Part shown: one piece after another, positions 1-5,812 of the stretch
Position numbering within the stretch: position 1 is the first letter of the stretch
Layout: each line of letters begins with the position of its first letter
DNA from: Chloroflexota bacterium
GTDB taxonomy: Bacteria; Desulfobacterota; Desulfuromonadia; Desulfuromonadales; Geopsychrobacteraceae
Length of the DNA stretch: 9,477 bases
Reading direction: 5' to 3'
Assembly (NCBI GenBank): GCA_015222355.1
Contig: JADFVC010000166.1
Coordinates: 1 to 9,477, forward strand
Position numbers and translations under genes: made by a program
The notes under the pieces: generated by a model
Database searches by the model: none
What the model was told of the DNA's origin: nothing
What the model saw: only the letters and a program-made list of their open reading frames with translations

Positions 1-1186
1 CTTCGGCCCAGACAGGAAGCTGTAAACGCAATTGCGAATTCGGTTGTCCCGCCGGCAGTGGTTGCCCCGTCAGGGAGAGAATTTCGTCGGCCCGAAATTT
101 TTGTTGACGCATTTGTGGACCGAGCAGTTCAATCTCATCTCCCAACAAAAAACGGTTGCGTCCTTCCACCCAGAGACCCTTATCATCGCGGCGGACAAAA
201 CCGACGAAATCATGAGTCCGAATGTAGTGGCTATCGCTCGGGTGGATTTTCGCATCATCACTGCCGAGCAAAAAGCCGGTATCGTAGGGACGATGGCTGA
301 CCTTTTCCAGTTCCTCGCGCCAACCTGGATCAACATCGGTCGGGTCTTCGCAGAGCCGATCAATGGCATCACGGTAGATGCGGGCCGCTGTCGCCACGTA
401 GTAGAGGCTCTTCATCCTGCCTTCAACTTTAAAACTGCGGATCCCGGCAGCGATCAGTTGCGGCAGTTGATCAACCAGACAGAGATCACGGCTGTTCATG
501 ATATAGGTGCCGCGTGCATCTTCCTCGATAGCGAAACTTTCGAGCGGACGAGTCTCTTCCACCAGTGCATAATTCCAGCGACAGGGCTGGGCACAATCGC
601 CACGGTTGGCACTGCGCCCGAGCAATGCTGCCGAAAGCAGACAACGCCCGGAGTGGGCCACGCACATGGCACCATGAACAAAACATTCCAATTCGATACC
701 GGTCCGCCCGGCAAAAGCGTTGATATCATCCAAAGTCAGTTCCCGAGCCAGATTGATCCGCTCAGCTCCGTTCTGACGCCAGAACTCAGCGGTCCGAGGA
801 TTACAATTGTTCGCCTGGGTGGAAATATGCACTGAACGCTGCGGATCAACCTGCTTTATCGTCGCCAACACACCAGGATCAGCAACAATGTAGGCATCCA
901 GGTCCAGGGGTTTCAACTCTTCAAGCAAAGCTTCCAGCCCGGGGAATTCTCCCGGCCGCAGCGAGGCATTGAGGGTCAGATAGATGGCGACACCCGCCTC
1001 TTCGGTTAATTCTCGCGCCCGGCGCAGTTGCTCAAATGAAAAGTTTCCGGCATGCGCCCGCAAACCGAAATCATCCGTCCCAAGATAAACGGCATCGGCC
1101 CCGAAGCGGACGGCTGTTTGCAATTTCTGGAGATCTCCAGCCGGCATCAATAGTTCAGGGCGCGGCGGTTTATGTCCTGAAAACAT
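1..1186 (-). CDS. trhP: U32-family peptidase-like tRNA hydroxylation protein TrhP (YegQ type), 3' end cut by window
   Basis: The reading frame runs from an ATG at 1186 leftward off the window, giving 395 codons without a stop. AAGGA (1191-1195) lies 4 nt upstream of the start. The N-terminus (ELLMPAGD, then GADAVYLG) is the usual TIM-barrel opening of U32 proteins. The family signature is intact at residues 167-185 (ECFVHGAMC...GRCLLS), followed by NRGDCAQPCRW (194-204), GTYIMNSRDL (226-235) and VEGRMKSLYY (254-263). Cys175, Cys182, Cys198 and Cys236 have nearly the spacing I recall for the four [4Fe-4S] ligands of the relative UbiU. The C-terminal GDEIELL segment and the match to E. coli YegQ (about 450 aa, with internal length differences) suggest only some 10-25 codons are missing. 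Known role of the family: prephenate-dependent formation of 5-hydroxyuridine at tRNA wobble position 34. The name peptidase is historical. RlhA is less likely, because the C-terminal half follows YegQ. Confidence 0.88.
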   Translation of the reverse strand, partial: MFSGHKPPRPELLMPAGDLQKLQTAVRFGADAVYLGTDDFGLRAHAGNFSFEQLRRARELTEEAGVAIYLTLNASLRPGEFPGLEALLEELKPLDLDAYIVADPGVLATIKQVDPQRSVHISTQANNCNPRTAEFWRQNGAERINLARELTLDDINAFAGRTGIELECFVHGAMCVAHSGRCLLSAALLGRSANRGDCAQPCRWNYALVEETRPLESFAIEEDARGTYIMNSRDLCLVDQLPQLIAAGIRSFKVEGRMKSLYYVATAARIYRDAIDRLCEDPTDVDPGWREELEKVSHRPYDTGFLLGSDDAKIHPSDSHYIRTHDFVGFVRRDDKGLWVEGRNRFLLGDEIELLGPQMRQQKFRADEILSLTGQPLPAGQPNSQLRLQLPVWAE

Positions 1187-1228
1187 AGAATCCTTCTTTA
1201 GTCAAAATATTCGAGTTTCCCAGCGCCG

Positions 1229-1258
1229 AGCATAACACAGAGAAAAGTTTCGGGTCAG
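1229..1258 (-). promoter_or_regulatory. Candidate sigma70 promoter for trhP
   Basis: On the minus strand, CTGACC (1253-1258) could be a -35 and TATGCT (1229-1234) a -10, with an 18-bp spacer, about 43 bp upstream of the trhP ATG. Each hexamer matches four of six consensus bases. This is a weak, motif-only call. No good pair was found for the divergent methyltransferase gene in the same 210-bp gap. Confidence 0.3.
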
Positions 1259-1396
1259 AGCCCTTGCCAAGAGTCAATAAACGGTGACCGAAGGATCATT
1301 CGCCGGTCTTTCAAATTGACAGTCCGCAAACAAAAATGTTAGCCCCTTGTTTTGTAGACATAATGACAAAGCTCCCCTCAGCCCAAGGTAGATAAC

Positions 1397-2092
1397 ATGA
1401 TTCAGGATCCGAAAGACCAACATATCAAAGCCATCGTCACGCACTTCGAGCTGACCGGCAAGGACATTCTTGAAATCGGCTGCGGCAAAGGCCGGATCAC
1501 CAGAGACCTGGCTAAATACGCCCGGAGCGTTGTGGCCATAGATCCCGACATGACTGCCTTGGCGCACGCACGTGCAACGATTTCGGCTGAAAATGTGGAA
1601 TTCAAATCCGCGCCGGAAGGCATCCCGAAACTCCCGGAAAAAAGTTTCGATCTGGTTATCTATACCCTTTCCCTCCATCATGTTCCGAAAAAAGACATGT
1701 CACAAAGTTTGCAATCTGCCGGACACCTGCTGCGAGAGGGGGGAGGAATTCTCGTGCTTGAGCCGGGAGACGGGGGTTCGTTTAACGTGATCAAGCAGCG
1801 TTTCGGCGCCGGAAGTGGTGACGAAGGCCCCGAAAAAGCTGCGGCGATCCGTGCCATGCAAAACCTGGAAGGCTGGTCAATGGGTGAAACCGTTCACTTC
1901 GAAGCAGAATTTCTTTTCAGCAGCGAGGAAGATTTCTTCACCAGCAAGCTCCCCGGGTATCAACAATTTTCTCCAGGCAAGCTAATGGAAATCAAAGACT
2001 TTTTAAAAACACACACCTCTGCAGACGGCATTGTCCTGACAACTGAACGACGCCTGAATGTACTGACCAGAAATCGAACCGGGACCGCTTGA
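1397..2092 (+). CDS. Class I SAM-dependent methyltransferase, substrate unknown
   Basis: The protein has 231 residues and starts at ATG 1397, with AAGG (1385-1388) 8 nt upstream. Motif I of the Rossmann-fold methyltransferases is clear at residues 24-33 (ILEIGCGKGR). An acidic end of strand beta-2, VVAIDPD, follows at 45-51, and a motif IV/post-I region FDLVIYTLSLHHV at 84-96. LLREGGGILVLEPG at 111-124 is the usual beta-5 region. This is the UbiE-like (Methyltransf_11/25) layout. The last 100 residues, which would carry substrate specificity, contain nothing I recognise. There is no signal peptide or membrane segment, so it is cytoplasmic. The gene stands alone, divergent from trhP, with no clear terminator after it. 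Known families cannot be told apart by eye. It does not look like CmoA (expected VYDLGCS-type motif) or like the TrmR O-methyltransferases. Confidence 0.82.
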   Translation: MIQDPKDQHIKAIVTHFELTGKDILEIGCGKGRITRDLAKYARSVVAIDPDMTALAHARATISAENVEFKSAPEGIPKLPEKSFDLVIYTLSLHHVPKKDMSQSLQSAGHLLREGGGILVLEPGDGGSFNVIKQRFGAGSGDEGPEKAAAIRAMQNLEGWSMGETVHFEAEFLFSSEEDFFTSKLPGYQQFSPGKLMEIKDFLKTHTSADGIVLTTERRLNVLTRNRTGTA

Positions 2093-2136
2093 AGAATTTA
2101 CGCTTCGCACAACTCGGAGTCTTTCCCCTTTCAAAC

Positions 2137-2163
2137 TTGACAACCATTTAATAAACCTATAAT
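2137..2163 (+). promoter_or_regulatory. Candidate sigma70 promoter of the lipoprotein/LysM unit
   Basis: A perfect -35 TTGACA (2137-2142) and a perfect -10 TATAAT (2158-2163) are separated by 15 bp, which is short of the optimal 17. Transcription would begin near 2170, leaving a leader of about 48 nt before the ATG at 2218. The flanks are AT-rich. Both hexamers being exact makes this the best promoter in the window despite the tight spacing. Confidence 0.55.
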
Positions 2164-2217
2164 TTTTATAAATTAGTATTTTTTGTGATTATCGGCAGCA
2201 GAGGATTCTGTAATCAG

Positions 2218-2865
2218 ATGAAATCCCGAATCATTCCGTCAGTTTCCTGGCTTACACTCCTCGCCGGCCTGATCCTGTTGAGTGGCTGTGCACCACCACC
2301 GGGATCTTCTGTTGCGCTGAAACAACAATTTACGCAAATCCAACAGCAACAAAAACAACAGGCGGAACAGATTGAAATCTTGCAACAACAATTGAGCCTC
2401 CTGCAGCGACAGATGACCGCAGGGAGCAACATATTAGAAGATCGGGAACCACTCGAAATTCCCGCTGCCGTCAGTGCAGAGATTTCAGCCCTGACGGACT
2501 CCGCCTCCAGCTATCTGGCCGCCTTTTCCAACTTGGCTTCCGGACGCCTCATCCCGGCGGAAGCCGGCTTTACAGGTTTTCTGAGTGAGTATCCGAACCA
2601 CCAGTATGCGCCGAATGCGCGCTATTGGTTGGCGGATGCGCAATTGGCACAGGGCAAACTACCGGCAGCGGCAGCTAACCTGCGCCAGATCATTGTCAAT
2701 GTTGACGGCCAGGAACGGGCTCCGGCAGCCCTGGCTCTGCTGGCCGGAATTTACCGCCGGCAACAGCTGAATGCTGAAGCAGACGAGGTTCTTGAACAGT
2801 TGCGCAGCCGCTATCCAGACAGTGCCGAAGCGCAACAACTTTACCGAAGTCACGAACCACAATAA
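2218..2865 (+). CDS. CpoB/YbgF-like coiled-coil TPR lipoprotein
   Basis: The protein has 215 residues from ATG 2218. A GTG at 2185 would add 11 residues in front of the signal peptide and has no ribosome site, so it is rejected. GAGG at 2201-2204 is the likely site, although 13 nt from the ATG. Residues 1-23 form a lipoprotein signal with lipobox LSGC. Cys24 would be lipidated, and Ala at +2 favours the outer membrane. Residues 34-66 form a heptad coiled coil that is half glutamine (15 of residues 36-65), with hydrophobic positions at 52, 55, 59, 62 and 66. Residues 97-210 look like TPR repeats of the YbgF/CpoB kind, including a YP-N-x3-APNARYWLAD stretch. CpoB itself coordinates peptidoglycan synthesis with Tol-Pal, but no tol-pal gene is nearby. 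The LysM gene follows after 34 bp, so co-transcription is likely. The role is inferred: an envelope scaffold, possibly linked to the pilus secretin. Confidence 0.78.
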   Translation: MKSRIIPSVSWLTLLAGLILLSGCAPPPGSSVALKQQFTQIQQQQKQQAEQIEILQQQLSLLQRQMTAGSNILEDREPLEIPAAVSAEISALTDSASSYLAAFSNLASGRLIPAEAGFTGFLSEYPNHQYAPNARYWLADAQLAQGKLPAAAANLRQIIVNVDGQERAPAALALLAGIYRRQQLNAEADEVLEQLRSRYPDSAEAQQLYRSHEPQ

Positions 2866-2899
2866 AGCTCAAGACCACACTCTATTTGCGAGGGAATCG

Positions 2900-3922
2900 A
2901 TGACACAGACAATTTTTCGCTGGTTATCACTGTTGATCCTACTGACGATCATGACAACAGCTCTCCCGGCCTTTGCCGAAGAGGGGCAGATCTACACCAT
3001 TAAAAAGGGGGACACCCTCTGGGGGCTCTCGAAAAAGTTTATCGATGATCCGGACTATTGGCCGCAGATGTGGTCCAACAACCCCGACATCACCAACCCG
3101 CACCTGATCTTTCCCGGGCAAAAAATCCGCGTTCTGGACGGTCGTCTTGAAATCATCCCCGCCTATCCTGACGCCCCAATAGCAGAGCCACAGGAAGAGC
3201 AGCCCGTTGTCACAGAAACCATTCCGGAAACGGAAGGAGTTATTCAGTTCAAGTCCACCGGCAGTGGTGCCGGTTTCATTTTGACCACGGAAACACCACT
3301 CGGCATCTTGGTCGACTCGGTCGACAACCGGGTTCTGCTCACCAAGGGTGATATGGTCTTCTTAAGGATGGTGACCCCCGACAGCGTTACCGTTGGAGAT
3401 AGCTACGGCCTCTTCAGTCGGGACGACAGTATCAAGCACCCGCAGACCGGGAAACCAATCGGCACCATGATGCACAACCTCGGGTATCTGCAAGTTACTG
3501 AGATCAATGAGAATACGATCACGGCCAAAATCAGTGGAGTTTTCCGTGAAGTGACCCGCGGCGCCGAGCTTTTCGAATATAGTCCGGGACGCAGGGATCT
3601 AACCTTGCAACGTGCTGCTGAAGCGCATCAGGGTTACATCATTGCCACCCGCGATGAAAAACATTTTCAAGGGAGCAACGATATCATTTTCATCGATCGG
3701 GGCAGTGATGATGCCTTGGCGTCCGGCAACCTTTTCTATATCTCGCGGCCACGCAAAGTTTCTGACGAGATTTTGAAAAAAGTCGGAGAGGTCAAGCTTC
3801 CGGACGAAGTCCTGGGTGCAGCCGTCATCATAGAGGTGAAAGCCAAAACCGCCTCGGCGCTTATTATCAAAAGTGTCGATGCGATGTACATCGGTGACAG
3901 AATCACCATGGTGACCAACTAA
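2900..3922 (+). CDS. Secreted LysM peptidoglycan-binding protein, TsaP-like (type IV pilus secretin-associated)
   Basis: The protein has 340 residues from ATG 2900, with GAGGG (2890-2894) 5 nt upstream. The frame is open back to 2771, but that extension overlaps the lipoprotein gene and would bury the signal peptide. Residues 1-26 are a Sec signal with hydrophobic core LSLLILLTIM and an AFA cleavage site. Residues 31-79 are one LysM domain (YTIKKGDTLWGLSKKF to FPGQKIRV), which binds peptidoglycan glycans. An acidic, proline-containing linker (about 90-112) leads to a domain of about 200 residues with repeated GD turns (GDMVFL, VGDSYGLF, IGDRITMV) and no catalytic motif. This resembles the FlgT-C-like region of TsaP, the protein that anchors the PilQ secretin ring to peptidoglycan. 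In Pseudomonas, as I recall, tsaP also lies directly before dprA. The LysM call is firm; TsaP is an inference from layout and context. Confidence 0.85.
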   Translation: MTQTIFRWLSLLILLTIMTTALPAFAEEGQIYTIKKGDTLWGLSKKFIDDPDYWPQMWSNNPDITNPHLIFPGQKIRVLDGRLEIIPAYPDAPIAEPQEEQPVVTETIPETEGVIQFKSTGSGAGFILTTETPLGILVDSVDNRVLLTKGDMVFLRMVTPDSVTVGDSYGLFSRDDSIKHPQTGKPIGTMMHNLGYLQVTEINENTITAKISGVFREVTRGAELFEYSPGRRDLTLQRAAEAHQGYIIATRDEKHFQGSNDIIFIDRGSDDALASGNLFYISRPRKVSDEILKKVGEVKLPDEVLGAAVIIEVKAKTASALIIKSVDAMYIGDRITMVTN

Positions 3923-3945
3923 ACACATGGGATCAAAAATGACCG

Positions 3946-3983
3946 GAAACGGATTGAAGCTTCTTTCAATCCGTTTCTTTTAT
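3946..3983 (+). terminator. Rho-independent terminator after the LysM gene
   Basis: A perfect 13-bp inverted repeat (GAAACGGATTGAA at 3946-3958, TTCAATCCGTTTC at 3965-3977) has a 6-nt loop and is followed by TTTTAT. The stem is only moderately GC-rich and the T tract is short, so termination may be partial. It ends the two-gene envelope unit 23 bp after the LysM stop codon. Confidence 0.78.
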
Positions 3984-4008
3984 CCACGTTTTGACTGAAA
4001 TTGTTTCT

Positions 4009-4013
4009 GGAGG
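4009..4013 (+). promoter_or_regulatory. Strong ribosome binding site fixing the dprA start
   Basis: GGAGG, extended by three further G, lies 7 nt before the ATG at 4021. An in-frame TTG at 3991 lies upstream of this site and would place it inside the gene, so 4021 is the start. I see no convincing promoter between the preceding terminator and this site. Confidence 0.8.
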
Positions 4014-4020
4014 GGGAACA

Positions 4021-5109
4021 ATGGACCATGCTCAGCGAGCGCTACTTCGTCTGCATCTGACTTCCGGACTCGGGCGTACCGCCCTGTTCAAACTGCAGCG
4101 GGCTTTTGGTGACTTTCCGGCGGCCTTACAGGCGCCTCCACAGCAGCTGGAGGCAATCGGCCTGTCGCGCAAAATCATCGCTGACATTCCCCCTGAAAAC
4201 GACCGACGATATCTCGGAACATATCGCAAGCTTGAAGCTCTCCAGGTGCGTCTGATCAGTTTCTGGGATGACGATTATCCCCCCTTGCTGCGCCAGATAC
4301 ACGATCCGCCTGCCCTCTTATATCTACGCGGAACCCTGCCGGCGACCGACTGCTTTGCGATTGTCGGCTCCCGCCGGGCCAGTGCCGGAGGGTTACAATT
4401 AACCCGTGAACTGTCCTCTCAATTGGCCAGCCATGACATCTGTATTGTCAGCGGTCTGGCCCGCGGGGTTGACAGTGCCGCTCACCGGGGAGCACTGGAC
4501 GCAGAGGGGAAAACTGTTGCCGTACTCGGTTGTGGCATTGATCGAGTTTATCCGCCGGAGAACAGCCGTCTTTTCCACGAAATCATTGAGAATAATGCGA
4601 TTATCAGTGAATATCCTCCGGGCACACCACCCTTGGCGGGGCACTTCCCCGGCCGCAATCGGATTATCAGTGGTCTCAGTCGAGGAGTCCTGATCGTGGA
4701 AGCTGCAGCTGGCAGCGGTTCTCTGATCACCGGCGATTTTGCCCTCGAACAGGGGCGCGAACTCTTTGCCATTCCTGGAGCGCTCCAAAACCCAAACAGC
4801 TGTGGCCCGAATCGTCTGTTAAAAGAGGGGGCCTGTCTGGTCACCGAAACTGCAGATATCCTCCAAGCCCTCTGGCCGGGTCGATCAACCCGGCAGCAAT
4901 ATCAACAGAGCGAGAGTTTTTCTAAAACTCTTCAGGGTGAAGCCCTGGCCATCTATCAACAACTGAATGGCCAACCGCAACATGTCGATGAAATCGGCCG
5001 GAAATGCGGCTTGACTCCCATGGAGGTTTCCGCTATTTTACTCGACCTAGAACTCCAGGGCGGAGTCCAGATGCTCCCGGGGAACAGCTATATCCGCGGG
5101 AAATTGTAG
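4021..5109 (+). CDS. dprA: DNA-processing protein DprA (Smf)
   Basis: The protein has 362 residues, normal for DprA. Residues 1-65 form the helical SAM/helix-hairpin-helix-like N-terminal domain. The DprA Rossmann-like core spans about 80-290, with DDDYPPLLRQIHDPPALLYLRG-type entry (83-104), FAIVGSRRAS (112-121), VSGLARGVDSAAH (143-155), LGCGIDRVYP (169-178), ISEYPPG (195-201), FPGRNRIISGLS (209-220) and GSLITGDFALEQGRELFAIPG-type end (233-253). Residues 305-358 form the C-terminal winged-helix domain (DML1/DprA_WH). Known role: DprA binds incoming single-stranded DNA in the cytoplasm and loads RecA during natural transformation. It is also widespread in bacteria not known to be competent. 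No motif is missing. The gene is separated from the envelope pair upstream by a terminator and from smg by a 131-bp gap. Confidence 0.96.
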   Translation: MDHAQRALLRLHLTSGLGRTALFKLQRAFGDFPAALQAPPQQLEAIGLSRKIIADIPPENDRRYLGTYRKLEALQVRLISFWDDDYPPLLRQIHDPPALLYLRGTLPATDCFAIVGSRRASAGGLQLTRELSSQLASHDICIVSGLARGVDSAAHRGALDAEGKTVAVLGCGIDRVYPPENSRLFHEIIENNAIISEYPPGTPPLAGHFPGRNRIISGLSRGVLIVEAAAGSGSLITGDFALEQGRELFAIPGALQNPNSCGPNRLLKEGACLVTETADILQALWPGRSTRQQYQQSESFSKTLQGEALAIYQQLNGQPQHVDEIGRKCGLTPMEVSAILLDLELQGGVQMLPGNSYIRGKL

Positions 5110-5119
5110 AGAACCTGAA

Positions 5120-5196
5120 AGATAACAAAGCGTTATCTACAACGGCAAAAACATTTGCAGGACGTCCCGCTGTTTGTGTCGTGTCGACTGACGACA
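5120..5196 (+). other. Structured spacer between dprA and smg with two small hairpins
   Basis: Two short inverted repeats lie in the 131-bp gap. One is AGATAAC (5120-5126) with GTTATCT (5132-5138) around a 5-nt loop. The other is TGTCGT (5177-5182) with ACGACA (5191-5196) around an 8-nt loop. In addition AACCTG (5112-5117) can pair with CAGGTT (5213-5218), which would enclose both. No T tract follows, so these are not ordinary terminators. They may form a leader structure for smg or be chance, as short pairings are common. The smg frame is open through the whole gap, but the translated stretch shows no family resemblance. Confidence 0.3.
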
Positions 5197-5231
5197 GGCA
5201 CCCCGCTTGTAGCAGGTTTAAACTCATGAAT

Positions 5232-5236
5232 GGAGG
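5232..5236 (+). promoter_or_regulatory. Ribosome binding site supporting a TTG start of smg
   Basis: GGAGG lies 4 nt before TTG 5241, a short but usable spacing. An in-frame ATG at 5226 has only a weaker CAGG (5213-5216) 9 nt upstream, and starting there would place this GGAGG inside the gene. The choice between the two starts is not settled by sequence alone. Confidence 0.5.
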
Positions 5237-5240
5237 CCCT

Positions 5241-5720
5241 TTGCGTGAGCGAGTCCTGGCGATCGTCAACCTGATCGCTAAATATGTTCTGGGAGCAGAA
5301 GATGCTCCGATCAACGAACAGGAACTGATAGCGGAACTGATGCAAGTCGGCTTTGATGCTGATGAAATCAGTGATGCCTTTTCCTGGATGGAATCGGTCA
5401 CCCTGCAACCTCCTCTCACTCTGTCAACCGAGACTCCGTTTCTGGAACAATTGTCCTACCGGATTTTCAGCCGGGAAGAGGAGCAGGCGCTGACATCGGA
5501 AGCGATCGGCTTTCTGATCAAAATCAGGGCGATGGGGTTGCTTTCCAATGAAGCCCTGGAAGAGGTTATCGAGCGGGCGGTTCGAGCAGCTGAGGATCCG
5601 ATCAACCTGCCGGAAATCAAGATGATCACGTCCCTGACCCTGCTCTCCCGGTCAAACAACATCTGGCAACGGGAGCTGGACTGTTTTCTGGAAAACGATT
5701 TGGCCCGTATCTATCACTGA
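5241..5720 (+). CDS. smg: Smg family protein (DUF494)
   Basis: The chosen TTG start gives 159 residues, close to the 157 aa of E. coli Smg, with N-terminus MRERVLAIVNLIAKYVLG. The alternative ATG at 5226 gives 164. Recognisable family features are the acidic helical segment with LMQVGFDADEISDAFSWME at residues 33-51, equivalent to the AGFD-x-EDI-x-NAL-x-WLE region of E. coli Smg, the YRIFSREEEQAL segment (73-84) and the closing leucine-rich helices. The protein is small, acidic, helical and cytoplasmic, with no signal peptide and no known catalytic motif. Its function is not established. The best clue is its constant place beside dprA and a topoisomerase-type zinc-ribbon gene in distant proteobacteria. 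It is followed by a terminator 8 bp after the stop codon, so it closes the transcript that reaches it. Confidence 0.85.
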   Translation: MRERVLAIVNLIAKYVLGAEDAPINEQELIAELMQVGFDADEISDAFSWMESVTLQPPLTLSTETPFLEQLSYRIFSREEEQALTSEAIGFLIKIRAMGLLSNEALEEVIERAVRAAEDPINLPEIKMITSLTLLSRSNNIWQRELDCFLENDLARIYH

Positions 5721-5728
5721 ACATTCCG

Positions 5729-5757
5729 GGCTGCGCATTTCACCGCAGCCTTTTTTT
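5729..5757 (+). terminator. Rho-independent terminator after smg
   Basis: GGCTGCG (5729-5735) pairs with CGCAGCC (5744-5750) across an 8-nt loop, followed directly by seven T (5751-5757). The GC-rich stem plus T run is a textbook intrinsic terminator, and it separates smg from topA. Confidence 0.88.
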
Positions 5758-5769
5758 GTTTTACTGAAA

Positions 5770-5785
5770 AAGGCTGATTAGCCTT
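5770..5785 (+). repeat. Short inverted repeat in the topA leader
   Basis: AAGGCT (5770-5775) and AGCCTT (5780-5785) form a 6-bp palindrome around GATT, 27 bp before the topA ATG. No T run follows. It could be an operator half-site pair, a leader hairpin or chance. No convincing -35/-10 pair was found in the 92-bp smg-topA gap. Confidence 0.3.
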
Positions 5786-5812
5786 ACTTGGGAAAATCAA
5801 GCAGAGGAACCA

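Noticed and set aside
32..835. Plus-strand open frame of 267 codons opposite trhP
   Set aside because: It is antisense to the conserved U32 protein, whose motifs are unbroken. The translated product shows no family features.
1316..1344. Perfect TTGACA at 1316-1321 as a promoter for the methyltransferase gene
   Set aside because: No acceptable -10 lies 16-18 bp downstream. The closest TATAAT-like sequence, CATAAT at 1359-1364, is 37 bp away.
1363..1395. Eleven-codon ATG-to-TAA frame ending one base before the methyltransferase start
   Set aside because: There is no ribosome site before it, and its end overlaps the Shine-Dalgarno region of the methyltransferase gene. A leader peptide is possible but unsupported.
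2185..2217. Upstream GTG start for the lipoprotein
   Set aside because: It adds residues in front of the signal peptide and has no ribosome site. ATG 2218 gives a proper lipoprotein signal with lipobox.
2322..2420. CAA/CAG-rich tract as a microsatellite or recombination repeat
   Set aside because: The codons for glutamine vary and hydrophobic heptad positions are kept, so it is better explained as a coiled coil under protein selection.
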